Source of the DNA: Planctomycetaceae bacterium | GTDB taxonomy: Bacteria > Planctomycetota > Planctomycetia > Planctomycetales > Planctomycetaceae | Length of the DNA stretch: 64,000 nt | NCBI GenBank assembly: GCA_020426505.1 | Contig: JAGQPX010000067.1 | Coordinates: forward strand, 1-64,000 | Direction: 5' to 3' | Shown here: piece after piece, positions 17,216 to 25,363 of the stretch | How the letters are laid out: every line of letters begins with the position of its first letter | Numbering within the stretch: position 1 is the stretch's first letter | The notes under the pieces: model-generated | The model's input: the letters and a program-made list of their open reading frames with translations, nothing else | Told to the model about the DNA's origin: nothing | The model's database searches: none | Made by a program: the position numbers and the translations under genes

Positions 17216-18550
17216 ATGAACGACGAAAAAAAGCCATTCGACTCCTATCGCACTGCGGTGCTGTGGCTGTTGACACTCGTCTATGTGTTCAACTTCATCG
17301 ATCGTCAGATCATCGGCATCCTGTCGCCGAGCATCAAAGCCGAGATGGGTTTCTCAGACTCACAGCTCGGCTGGTTGAAGGGCTTCGCCTTTGCTGTGCT
17401 GTACTCGACGGTGGGCATTCCGCTCGCGTGGCTGGCAGACCGTTATGATCGCAAGCGAATCGTCGGCACATCTCTCGCACTCTGGAGCGGATTCACAGCA
17501 CTGACCGGCATGGCGGGATCGTTCGCGACAATGCTGCTGGTCCGCATCGGGGTCGGCATTGGGGAAGCCGGGGGCAGCCCGCCCTCACACTCGATCATCT
17601 CCGACCTGTACCCCAAAGAGCAACGAGCCAGTGCGCTCGGTATCTACTCGCTGGGTATCCCCATCGGCATCGCGTTCTCGTACATCCTGGCGGGGATGCT
17701 GGTCGAGTCGCTTGGCTGGCGAGGGACCCTCAAAGCACTCGGCGTCGTCGGCATCGCACTCGCGGCTCTGATCGTGATCGTCATCCGGGAGCCGAGACGA
17801 GGACAAATGGAGAGCAGTCGATCAGAGTTGAAGCCGGTTGGAATCGCCGAATCGATCAGCACTCTCGCCCGAATTCCGAGTTGGTGGGCCATGTGCATGG
17901 GCATCGCCTGGGTTTCCTTCGGCGGATACGCAGTCGCCAACTGGGGCATCGACTACCTCACCCGTTTCAAGCCCGAGTACCGACCATCGCCGATGGGAGG
18001 TGAAGAGGGATACTTCTCCTGGCTCATGTTCTGGCTGGGGATCATCCATCTTATCGGATACGGAGCGGGCACCTACTTCGGAGCTCTCGTCACCGAGCGG
18101 CTCGCGCGGCGGAACATCTCTGCCTACGGTTGGATACCGGGCGCCGTGCTGTTCGTCGGTGTGCCCTGCCTGATCGCCGCCTTCTGGGTCGAAAGCGTGC
18201 CAATGCACCTGGCCCTGCTGACGATCTACCTTGTTGCTGCCGGCGTCTATTTGGGACCAAGCTTCGCAGCGGCTCAAACGCTCGCTCCGATCAACATGCG
18301 GGCCATGTCGACCGCACTGTTCTTTCTGATCCTCAACCTGATCGCCCTCGGCGGCGGCCCCACCTACGTCGGACTCGTCAGCGACTTGCTCAACGAGCAA
18401 CACGGCAACGTCCACTCCCTCCGCCTTGCAGTCTCCTCACTCGCCGTGCCCTACATCATCTCGATCATTGCCTTCTTCTGGGCCGCCAAAACCCTCCCGA
18501 CCGACTGGGCCAACGCTGAGGCTCGGAACGAGAAGAATGCCAGCACGTAG
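17216..18550 (+). CDS. MFS transporter (Spinster-like)
   Basis: 444 residues from the ATG at 17216; a longer upstream frame lacks membrane character and is not part of the family. Twelve membrane segments are visible. The N-terminal YVFNFIDRQIIGIL with IKAEMGFSDSQLGWLKG and the loop motif GIPLAWLADRYDRKR are typical of Spinster-like MFS proteins, which move organic acids, lipids or sugars in different organisms. The substrate here cannot be told. The gene ends 9 bp from the end of the convergent LolA-like gene and has no visible operon partner. Confidence 0.85.
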   Translation: MNDEKKPFDSYRTAVLWLLTLVYVFNFIDRQIIGILSPSIKAEMGFSDSQLGWLKGFAFAVLYSTVGIPLAWLADRYDRKRIVGTSLALWSGFTALTGMAGSFATMLLVRIGVGIGEAGGSPPSHSIISDLYPKEQRASALGIYSLGIPIGIAFSYILAGMLVESLGWRGTLKALGVVGIALAALIVIVIREPRRGQMESSRSELKPVGIAESISTLARIPSWWAMCMGIAWVSFGGYAVANWGIDYLTRFKPEYRPSPMGGEEGYFSWLMFWLGIIHLIGYGAGTYFGALVTERLARRNISAYGWIPGAVLFVGVPCLIAAFWVESVPMHLALLTIYLVAAGVYLGPSFAAAQTLAPINMRAMSTALFFLILNLIALGGGPTYVGLVSDLLNEQHGNVHSLRLAVSSLAVPYIISIIAFFWAAKTLPTDWANAEARNEKNAST

Positions 18551-18559
18551 CGATTGATC

Positions 18560-19507
18560 TCACGGGCGAGTTTGATCAACGATGCGAGTGCTCGCTCCGA
18601 ATTCGATGGTGAGCGCGTCCTCTCCGACGTCCTTGTTGACGAGCACTTCGCCGATGACTCGCCGAGAGATGAGTTGAGTCCATTCCCGTGCATCGGCTCC
18701 GAGGATCGGACCTTCGGTGTTGAAAAACCGGGTGCTGGAGTCGCGAAGGAACCAGACGCCCGGCATGATCTCCTGATAGTCGATCTCAATCTCAGAAATC
18801 AGATTTCCGTTCGCCAGAGAGTTCTGCCGCTTGGTGGGCAAGTGGTTCATTGCCGGATCAAAAGTCCATTGCTCGACCAAGTCGTGTTGCCTCGCGAACG
18901 TGACCGTGATGAGGGGTGAACCGGTGGGCGATTCGAGTTCCCGCGCGACGACCACTTTCATCTGCTGCAGATGATTGAGCAATCCGACCTTCATATCCTG
19001 CGACCCGAAGTCCCGTGGATCGTGAGGCATCATCCCGCCGAGATGGTGGGTGAACTTAATCTGAGCAAAGTCAGACTGGTAATAAAAGAACGTCCAGACG
19101 TCACCGACGCGATTCGCCTCTTGCACCAAGCTCCAGTTGTCACCGACTCGATCGTACAACGTGCTTCGCCAGTCATCGTTCACTAACACCACATCCGACC
19201 GCTGAATCGACACGGGCGTCACAGTCACCTCAGCACGACCGCCGCCTGCGAGTTTGGCCTGTTTGACCTCCCGCTTCTCGACCGCAGGCGTGATGCTCAG
19301 CTGTTCGATACTCGCCTGTAGTGTCTCGATCGGGGCATAGTTCCGCTCGATGCTCTCGACGATCATCGCCAGCGTCTCAGCCCCGTTTGTGCCGTCTGAA
19401 TCCTTCTGCTCGCTGACATCAGCAGCCTGTAAGACTTCTCCGCCGTTTACCAGCGCAGTCAAGAGCATTAAAGCAAGCAGACTCTTGACTGTGGCAGATG
19501 CGTCCAT
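18560..19507 (-). CDS. Exported LolA-like / outer membrane lipoprotein-sorting-like protein
   Basis: 315 residues from the ATG at 19507, chosen for the CGGAG site 6 nt upstream. A signal peptide (about 1-28, VKSLLALMLLTALVNGGEVLQA) is followed by a domain with the order of LolA/LolB-type lipid-binding folds: an N-terminal helix (ETLAMIVESIERNYAPIETL), long beta strands, and a late pair LISEIEIDYQEIMPGVWF. In planctomycetes many such exported proteins are of unknown role. The downstream neighbour on the plus strand is convergent, and the upstream gene on the same strand (Uma2) starts 591 bp before it. Confidence 0.6.
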   Translation of the reverse strand: MDASATVKSLLALMLLTALVNGGEVLQAADVSEQKDSDGTNGAETLAMIVESIERNYAPIETLQASIEQLSITPAVEKREVKQAKLAGGGRAEVTVTPVSIQRSDVVLVNDDWRSTLYDRVGDNWSLVQEANRVGDVWTFFYYQSDFAQIKFTHHLGGMMPHDPRDFGSQDMKVGLLNHLQQMKVVVARELESPTGSPLITVTFARQHDLVEQWTFDPAMNHLPTKRQNSLANGNLISEIEIDYQEIMPGVWFLRDSSTRFFNTEGPILGADAREWTQLISRRVIGEVLVNKDVGEDALTIEFGASTRIVDQTRP

Positions 19508-19540
19508 GAACAACTCCGGATGGATGCGTCGGGTCAGAGG

Positions 19541-20098
19541 TCACGCCGGAAAAATTTCACGCACCGCACAGCGGAAGCCGGGCAGGACGTCGCCGCCGTC
19601 CAACTCATCGTCCAGCGACAACTCACGGTAAGCGGCATGGTCGGGTGTGTAGACCTTGACCGTGCGATTCTCCGGATTGATCACCCAGATCAAACGAATG
19701 CCGGCATCCTGATAGAGATGCACCTTGGCATCGACTTCGTGATAAAGATCGTTCGGCGAGACGACCTCAATCGCCAGATCAGGAGCAATGTCCACATGCC
19801 CCTTCGGAATCTCCTCACCCGGCAACCGCCCCTTTGCAATAAACGACCCATCCGGCTTACGGACCATATTCGGAGTATCAGGGAAACAGCGATAACCCGT
19901 TTCCGGCCCGAAGACATCACCTGAATCGTTCGCGTCGGTGTAACTCCCTAACAGACGATTGATCTTCATCGAAATCCAGTCGGACTCAGCTCCCATTTCC
20001 TTCCCCTGTAGCTGACCATCAACGAGCTCAAACCGCTCCCCACCCGGCATGGTAAGCAGGTCCTCAGGCGTGTAAATGGTTTCCTCTGCAATGCTCAT
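19541..20098 (-). CDS. Uma2 family (DUF820) PD-(D/E)XK nuclease-like protein
   Basis: 185 residues, the full usual length. The core reads PDLAIEVVSPND (about 108-119), then AKVHLYQDAGIRLIWVINPENRTVKVY (about 124-150), matching the Asp, Glu-x-Val and Lys pattern of this restriction-endonuclease-like family. The Tyr-Trp-x-x-Asp of most members is Ile-Trp-Val-Ile-Asn here. The family is abundant in cyanobacteria and planctomycetes and its role is unclear; a nuclease function is assumed from the fold. It is read in the same direction as the LolA-like gene 33 nt downstream. Confidence 0.85.
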   Translation of the reverse strand: MSIAEETIYTPEDLLTMPGGERFELVDGQLQGKEMGAESDWISMKINRLLGSYTDANDSGDVFGPETGYRCFPDTPNMVRKPDGSFIAKGRLPGEEIPKGHVDIAPDLAIEVVSPNDLYHEVDAKVHLYQDAGIRLIWVINPENRTVKVYTPDHAAYRELSLDDELDGGDVLPGFRCAVREIFPA

Positions 20099-20314
20099 GA
20101 CAGTCCAACTGCTCCAAAACTCAGATACGGCCTCGCCGCGGATTCTACCACATCTGTCGGTTTCAAGTCACGATGCTATATGATCAGCTGCAACGCGAAG
20201 TGCACAGGCATGTGGACGGAGCCCTCAAATCGCGGTAGGTCCGGCGTGGGACACACGAAATAACCACTCAAGTCGAGGCCGCTTCGGACAGCGAGACAGT
20301 TCATGCAACCTGTT

Positions 20315-20959
20315 TCACTTGTGGACTTGCCACGAATCATCCGTGAGAGCAACACCGGGCGTGATCTGAAGAATGTTCTTTCGATCGAACGGGTCGCGAG
20401 GGTCGTCGAAAAGCATTGGACGCTCGTCGCCATCGTAGACGAGTCGTGGCATCTCCTGTCCAGTCAGTATGCGTTCAAGAGCTTCGCCGAACGTCCAACC
20501 AGCTAGAAACACCCCTGTTCCAACAAATCCAGCCAAGATCACAAATCCACGATCTGAAAGAAGCAATGCCGCTTGACTCATTTCTTCGCCGATAGGTACG
20601 AGATTCACTCCGAGAAGTTCACTTAGAAAACGGACATCATCTCGATTCGCGTTTCGTGGATCAAATATGACAGTTGAAGGCACGTAGGGACCGACCTTCT
20701 CGAGTGGTTGCACTCGAAGCCCCCACAACTCGTCGAGAATGCGTGAGGCTTGGTCAAACTCATCAGAACGTTGTTGCCTTTCCGAGTCACTCTGGCGTCT
20801 ATCGAACTTCCGCCGCGCAGACAACCACCAGGGCAACGCCAGTTCAATCCGGGATTTTCCACGTCGTCTGCATCCCGACTTCCATCCTGCTGACCGCAAT
20901 GCTTCCGAAACCTGCTCGGTCAGGCCAGCAAATGGCGAATTGTCATACGATCCATTCAT
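20315..20959 (-). CDS. SUKH-3-like (immunity-type) protein
   Basis: 214 residues, soluble. The middle reads FLSELLGVNLVPIGEEMSQAALLLSDRGFVILAG and then GWTFGEALERILTGQEMPRLV, the order seen in SUKH-3 domains (strand, acidic loop, Gly-x-x-x-x-Glu-Ala-Leu helix, Leu-Thr-Gly). SUKH proteins usually neutralise polymorphic toxins in contact-dependent competition. No toxin gene is next to it, so it may be an orphan immunity gene. Its base composition is clearly more AT-rich than that of its neighbours, which fits recent transfer. The aminotransferase gene upstream on the same strand ends on the other side, 18 nt away. Confidence 0.55.
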   Translation of the reverse strand: MNGSYDNSPFAGLTEQVSEALRSAGWKSGCRRRGKSRIELALPWWLSARRKFDRRQSDSERQQRSDEFDQASRILDELWGLRVQPLEKVGPYVPSTVIFDPRNANRDDVRFLSELLGVNLVPIGEEMSQAALLLSDRGFVILAGFVGTGVFLAGWTFGEALERILTGQEMPRLVYDGDERPMLFDDPRDPFDRKNILQITPGVALTDDSWQVHK

Positions 20960-20977
20960 CGCAAAAAAAGAGCGACC

Positions 20978-22207
20978 CTATAATGTTGGCTCATCCTTCG
21001 TACATCGGCCAATTTCCCGCACGGCTTGTCTGAGGCGTTGGGAGTTTTCGACGATGGCGAGGCGGAGGTAGCCTTCGCCGTCTTCGCCGAAGCCGCGGCC
21101 GGGGGAGACGGCGACGCCGCCTTCGTCGAGGAGTTTCATGGCGAAGTCGATCGAGCCCATCTGGGACCACGGCTCGGGGATCTTGGCCCAGACGAACATG
21201 CCGGCTTTGGGGCGGTCGATGTCCCAGCCGAGGCGTTCGAGTCCTTCGCACAGGGCATCGCGGCGGCCCTGATACTCCTTGGCGATCGCTTCGACGGCCG
21301 CGTCGCAGTGACGCATGGCGACGATGGCGGCAATCTGCGTGGCCTGGAAGATGCCGTAGTCGTAGTAGCCTTTGATGGTGGCCAGAGCCCGGACCATCTC
21401 GGCGTTGCCGCAGCAGTAGCCGATCCGCCAGCCGGCCATGCTGTAACTTTTGCTCATCGACGTGAGTTCCACGCCGACGTCCTTCGCACCAGGAACAGCG
21501 AGGAAACTGGGAGCCTTGTAGCCGTCGTAGCAGATGTCGGCGTAGGCGAAGTCGCTGATGACGAGGAAGCCGTACTTCTTGGCGAGGTTGACCAGTTCGA
21601 CAAAAAAGTCCTGCTCGACGACTGCAGCTGACGGGTTGTGAGGGTAATTGGCGACAACGACTTTCGGCGCAGGGTAGAGATGCTCGCAGGTGTAGGCAAT
21701 GTTGGAGAGGAACGTGTCGGGGTCGCGGCAGTCGAGGGCAATCACGTTCCCCGCAGCGAGCATGACGGCGTACGAGTGGATCGGAAACGTCGGCGAAGGA
21801 ACGATCGCTGTGTCACCCGGCCCCATCAATGCAAGGCACATGTGACTGAACCCCTCCTTCGACCCAATGCAGGCGATAACCTCGCTGTCCGGGTTGAGGG
21901 TGACGCCGTAGATACGGCTGTAACGCTTGGCGACCTCCTTGCGGAGATTTTCGATGCCGTTCGAGACGGAGTAGCGATGGTTCCGCGGGTCCTGCAAGGC
22001 CTCCTGCATCTTCTCCTTGATCAGCGGATCAGGGGCATCTGTCGGGTTGCCCATGCCGAGATCGATGACGTCCACGCCGGCGACCCGCTTTTCGTACTTG
22101 AGCTTGTTGATCTTGCCGAACAGATACGGCGGCAAACGTTTGACACGATCAGCAACCGGGATCGAGAAGGCCTGATCGTTAATGGGAGTTTCAGATTCGC
22201 TACGCAT
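20978..22207 (-). CDS. alaC: AlaC-like class I/II aminotransferase
   Basis: 409 residues, full length. This is a PLP fold type I aminotransferase with the PLP lysine at Lys253 in [14 protein letters not shown], the GSKEGFSHM phosphate-binding turn (115-123), [11 protein letters not shown] (187-197) and the Arg in YLRLAIVEN near the C-terminus. The overall sequence resembles the alanine aminotransferase AlaC and related LL-diaminopimelate aminotransferases ([27 protein letters not shown]). It would interconvert alanine and 2-oxoacids; which donor it prefers cannot be told. The gene is strongly GC-biased, in contrast to the SUKH gene next to it. Confidence 0.85.
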   Translation of the reverse strand: MRSESETPINDQAFSIPVADRVKRLPPYLFGKINKLKYEKRVAGVDVIDLGMGNPTDAPDPLIKEKMQEALQDPRNHRYSVSNGIENLRKEVAKRYSRIYGVTLNPDSEVIACIGSKEGFSHMCLALMGPGDTAIVPSPTFPIHSYAVMLAAGNVIALDCRDPDTFLSNIAYTCEHLYPAPKVVVANYPHNPSAAVVEQDFFVELVNLAKKYGFLVISDFAYADICYDGYKAPSFLAVPGAKDVGVELTSMSKSYSMAGWRIGYCCGNAEMVRALATIKGYYDYGIFQATQIAAIVAMRHCDAAVEAIAKEYQGRRDALCEGLERLGWDIDRPKAGMFVWAKIPEPWSQMGSIDFAMKLLDEGGVAVSPGRGFGEDGEGYLRLAIVENSQRLRQAVREIGRCTKDEPTL

Positions 22208-22597
22208 GGACGTGCTGCTTGTGAAGGGGTGGATGTCAGAGTTGAAATGATATCACATGCCGCCAATTTGGCGATGAGGATCGTGATGAGCGTGCGTTGC
22301 CGGGATGTTGTGATTGAGGTTCGGATCCGAATCGAACGGAAGATGTCTCGCAGAGACGCTAAGATGATTGCTGCCAGTTCAGAATCTAAAAATCTCAGAT
22401 CTCATCCAGTAATCTCAGCGATTTCAGTATTGTTGGAATTGTCTCTGTGAGCTCTGCGCCTCTGCGAGCCAAACTGATTCTTTATGAGAAAACGGTCGAT
22501 CGTCGAGTCATCACAAGATAGTCCAGTTCCCATCTCGATCAGAACATGTTACGACTCATAGTCCCAGTCTCTCAACATGGTCGAGAAAGGAGATTTG
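22208..22597. other. Divergent intergenic region with inverted repeat
   Basis: 390 bp between the divergently read aminotransferase and LamG/propeller genes. It is AT-richer than the genes around it. A 9-bp inverted repeat, CTCGCAGAG (22347-22355) and CTCTGCGAG (22460-22468), flanks a stretch with three near-repeats of AATCTCAG. No coding sequence is visible; promoters for both genes should be here. Confidence 0.5.
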
Positions 22598-24271
22598 ATG
22601 CGAGCTCATTTCGTGTTGTCTCTCGTGATTGTTGCAGGCAGTTTATCGAGCCGTGCCGAAACGTCTGATGCTTACCTGCTGGGCAATTGGCAGCTCGGTG
22701 GCGACGTCACGCAGGAAGAGCTTGATGCCTTCTCGACGGACATTGACTATCGACCCTCGGGAACCGATGGCGGTCCCACAGCAGCTGAAGTCGCGACGTT
22801 CAATGGGCGGACGTCGCAGATCGAAATCCCGGCCTCTCAGGCTCCCAGGCTCGGCACCGGTAACTTCACGATCTCCGTGTGGGCATCTGTGGAAGGAACG
22901 TCGACCGACCTTCCGGGAGAGATCATCAGCCAGTATGACCCCATTACGCGGAAGGGGTTTCGGCTGGGGATCGACAGCCGACCGGGGGTGACATCGAGTC
23001 AGGCGAACTGGCGGAACGTGCACTTCGGCATCGACAACGGCAGCGAGCCGGGCGAATGGACCGATCACGGGCGACTGGGACATGCGGTGTTGATCTTCGG
23101 CATGACGGTGTTCGACGGACAGCTCTTCGCAGGAACGTGCGAAGCCGGTCTGGATGAGGCTGGCCGCGTGTTTCGTTTCGACGGCAAGGCATGGACCGAC
23201 TGCGGAGCCCCGGACCGTTGTAACTCGGTCTCGTCACTCGCCGTGCATGACGGGCACCTCTACGTCGGCGTCAGCAAGTATCGTCTGCGGGGATCGTCAC
23301 TCGCAGAGTCGGACAATCCCAACCTCGGCGGCACTGTTTACCGTTACGATGGCGACAATCAATGGACCAACTGCGGCAAGCTCCCCGATGTCGAGGCAAT
23401 CAACGGAATGGTCGTGTTCGACGGCAAGCTCTACGCGAGTTCCATGTATGCGCCGGCCAGCTTCTTCCGTTACGAAGGGGGCGCCAAATGGACATCGTGC
23501 GGGGTGCCGGATGACAAGCGGGTCGAATCCCTCACGGTGCACAACGGACACATCTACGCCACCGGCTATGACCAGGGAGCAGTCTATCGCTACGATGGCG
23601 AGAACTGGGAGCAAATGGGCATCATCGAAGGAGCGACTCAAACCTACGGTTTCGCCACCTACCGCGACGACCTGTATGTCAGCGAATGGCCGAATGCAAA
23701 GGTCTACAGACACTTCGGTGGGACCAACTGGCAGGACGTCGGTCAACTGGGCGAAGAGAAGGAAACGATGCCACTCGTGGTCTACAACGGCAAGATGTAT
23801 GGCGGCACGCTGCCGTTGGCGGAGGTGTACCGCTTCGACGAGGGACACGATCTGGTTGCGTCAACCAGTTGGACGCAGGTCGCCCGTCTCGATCACACTC
23901 CCGACGTCCGCTATCGACGCGTCTGGACGATGTCCGTGTTTCAGGGAAGACTCTTCGCGGGGGTGCTTCCATCCGGCCACGTCCACTCCATCGAAATCGG
24001 CCGCAACGTAACTCACGACCGCACGCTCACGCCCGGCTGGCATCACATTGCAGCGGTGCGGGATAGCGATCACCTCAATCTCTACGTTGACGGCGAACAC
24101 GTCTCGACATCGACATCCTTCGGCGGAAAAGAGTATGACCTCACGAGTGATCAACCACTCCGCATCGGCTACGGCACGACGGATCATTTCCGTGGCCAAG
24201 TCAGCGATCTGCGCATCGAACAACGTGCACTGACGCCTGAGGAGATTTCCATGCTGGCGAAATCAGGGTGA
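22598..24271 (+). CDS. Secreted LamG-type protein with inserted beta-propeller
   Basis: 557 residues from the ATG at 22598, which has an AAGGAG site 5 nt upstream. A signal peptide covers about 1-20. The first half of a LamG/concanavalin-like fold (about 25-140, ATFNGRTSQIEIP, NFTISVWASVEG) breaks off. There follow six to seven repeats of about 45 residues with the pattern Leu-Tyr-x-Gly then Val-Tyr-Arg-Tyr-Asp-Gly (about 145-465), typical of a Kelch-like beta-propeller. Then the second LamG half appears (GWHHIAAVRDSDHLNLYVDGE, about 475-550). It is probably a secreted binding protein; ligand unknown. The stop overlaps the convergent caspase-like gene. Confidence 0.75.
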   Translation: MRAHFVLSLVIVAGSLSSRAETSDAYLLGNWQLGGDVTQEELDAFSTDIDYRPSGTDGGPTAAEVATFNGRTSQIEIPASQAPRLGTGNFTISVWASVEGTSTDLPGEIISQYDPITRKGFRLGIDSRPGVTSSQANWRNVHFGIDNGSEPGEWTDHGRLGHAVLIFGMTVFDGQLFAGTCEAGLDEAGRVFRFDGKAWTDCGAPDRCNSVSSLAVHDGHLYVGVSKYRLRGSSLAESDNPNLGGTVYRYDGDNQWTNCGKLPDVEAINGMVVFDGKLYASSMYAPASFFRYEGGAKWTSCGVPDDKRVESLTVHNGHIYATGYDQGAVYRYDGENWEQMGIIEGATQTYGFATYRDDLYVSEWPNAKVYRHFGGTNWQDVGQLGEEKETMPLVVYNGKMYGGTLPLAEVYRFDEGHDLVASTSWTQVARLDHTPDVRYRRVWTMSVFQGRLFAGVLPSGHVHSIEIGRNVTHDRTLTPGWHHIAAVRDSDHLNLYVDGEHVSTSTSFGGKEYDLTSDQPLRIGYGTTDHFRGQVSDLRIEQRALTPEEISMLAKSG

Positions 24272-25363
24272 TGGATCATCCTTGCGATGCTCAACTTCGC
24301 CGACGTCTTGTTCGCCGGGAGGCAAATCGTCCACAGGTGCTGCGTCTGTCTCGTGACCGACATCGCTGTTGCGATCCACTGCCTCATCTGCCTGCTCGTA
24401 CAGCTGTGCGAGTTCGACCAGCAGAATCTCCAGCGACGCGTAGTAGGACTCTTCGTCCATCTCTGACTTGCGGTCGCGGAGGCGGGCGATTTCGAGTTCC
24501 AGTTCATCTCGCCGCGAGCGTAGATCATCGGGGAACCGTCTTTCCTCGTCGCTGGGGACGAGATGCCATTGATGGGCGACATGCCCGTCGAGCGTCTCTC
24601 CCTCCGCAGCAGCTTTGACGGGGCGGATCCCCTCGAAGAAACCGGAATCAACGCCGCGCGCGTCTCCCGTATCCTCAAGAAGGGCATGCTCGGTGGCAAG
24701 TTGCCCCTTGCTGTCGTAATAGGCCTCAGTTTGGCGGGAGGCAGTCAGGAAGGCTTCCAGCAGTGAGACCTGTCCATCCTTGTCGAGGTCAGAAGTCACG
24801 TCGCCAATCGCAGCGGCGAGGTACCCACCAAATCGAGTGAAGTTGACCTCACTCCCACTGCGTGTCGCGGTCACGATCACTCGCCCTGGGTGAGACATTC
24901 GATCAATGAACGGCGAACTCGATGAGCCTGTGTGAATGACCGCGATCGGTCGTTTGATCGGGTCCAGCCACTCGGCGAGCTCTCTGGCTGAGACATCCGG
25001 CCCCACGAGGTTGAACTTGCCTGTTCGACCATCAAATGTGCCATGACCGATCAGCACAATCCACAAAGGACGCTTGGAGCCGACAGCCGCGTTCGCGAAT
25101 GCCTGTAGGAGTTCGTCACGTTGCCCTGTGTCAGTTGATCCGTCAACGACAGTCAGTTCCGCCTCTCCGGCTCTCGCAGCGACTTGCCATTGTGACGCCC
25201 ACTGATCGAAGAGACGCTCATACTCTTCGGTGCCTGCCGCTCCCTGGACGATCACGACCATCGCGGGAGGCGTTCGCTCGGCTGGTTCAGAGGCCGCAAC
25301 AACGTTGATTGTGAGCCAGGCGACCGCAAGTGCGGCTGTAGAGAGAAGACGACGTCGTCTCAT
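24263..25363 (-). CDS. Exported caspase-fold protein lacking the catalytic Cys
   Basis: 366 residues from the ATG at 25363, which overlaps the previous stop as ATGA. A signal peptide (about 4-24) is followed by a caspase-like/C13-like fold: strand WIVLIGHGTFDG with His107-Gly108 as in caspases, and a later strand AVIHTGSSSSPF (141-152). There the expected Ala/Ser-Cys-x-Ser-Gly catalytic site is Thr-Gly-Ser-Ser-Ser. An EF-hand-like loop, DLDKDGQVSLLE, begins near 192. An acidic coiled coil lies near 285-335. I read it as a catalytically inactive pseudo-caspase, or a protein using Ser. It is last in the operon with the VWA and DUF4175-like genes. Confidence 0.65.
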   Translation of the reverse strand: MRRRRLLSTAALAVAWLTINVVAASEPAERTPPAMVVIVQGAAGTEEYERLFDQWASQWQVAARAGEAELTVVDGSTDTGQRDELLQAFANAAVGSKRPLWIVLIGHGTFDGRTGKFNLVGPDVSARELAEWLDPIKRPIAVIHTGSSSSPFIDRMSHPGRVIVTATRSGSEVNFTRFGGYLAAAIGDVTSDLDKDGQVSLLEAFLTASRQTEAYYDSKGQLATEHALLEDTGDARGVDSGFFEGIRPVKAAAEGETLDGHVAHQWHLVPSDEERRFPDDLRSRRDELELEIARLRDRKSEMDEESYYASLEILLVELAQLYEQADEAVDRNSDVGHETDAAPVDDLPPGEQDVGEVEHRKDDPSP

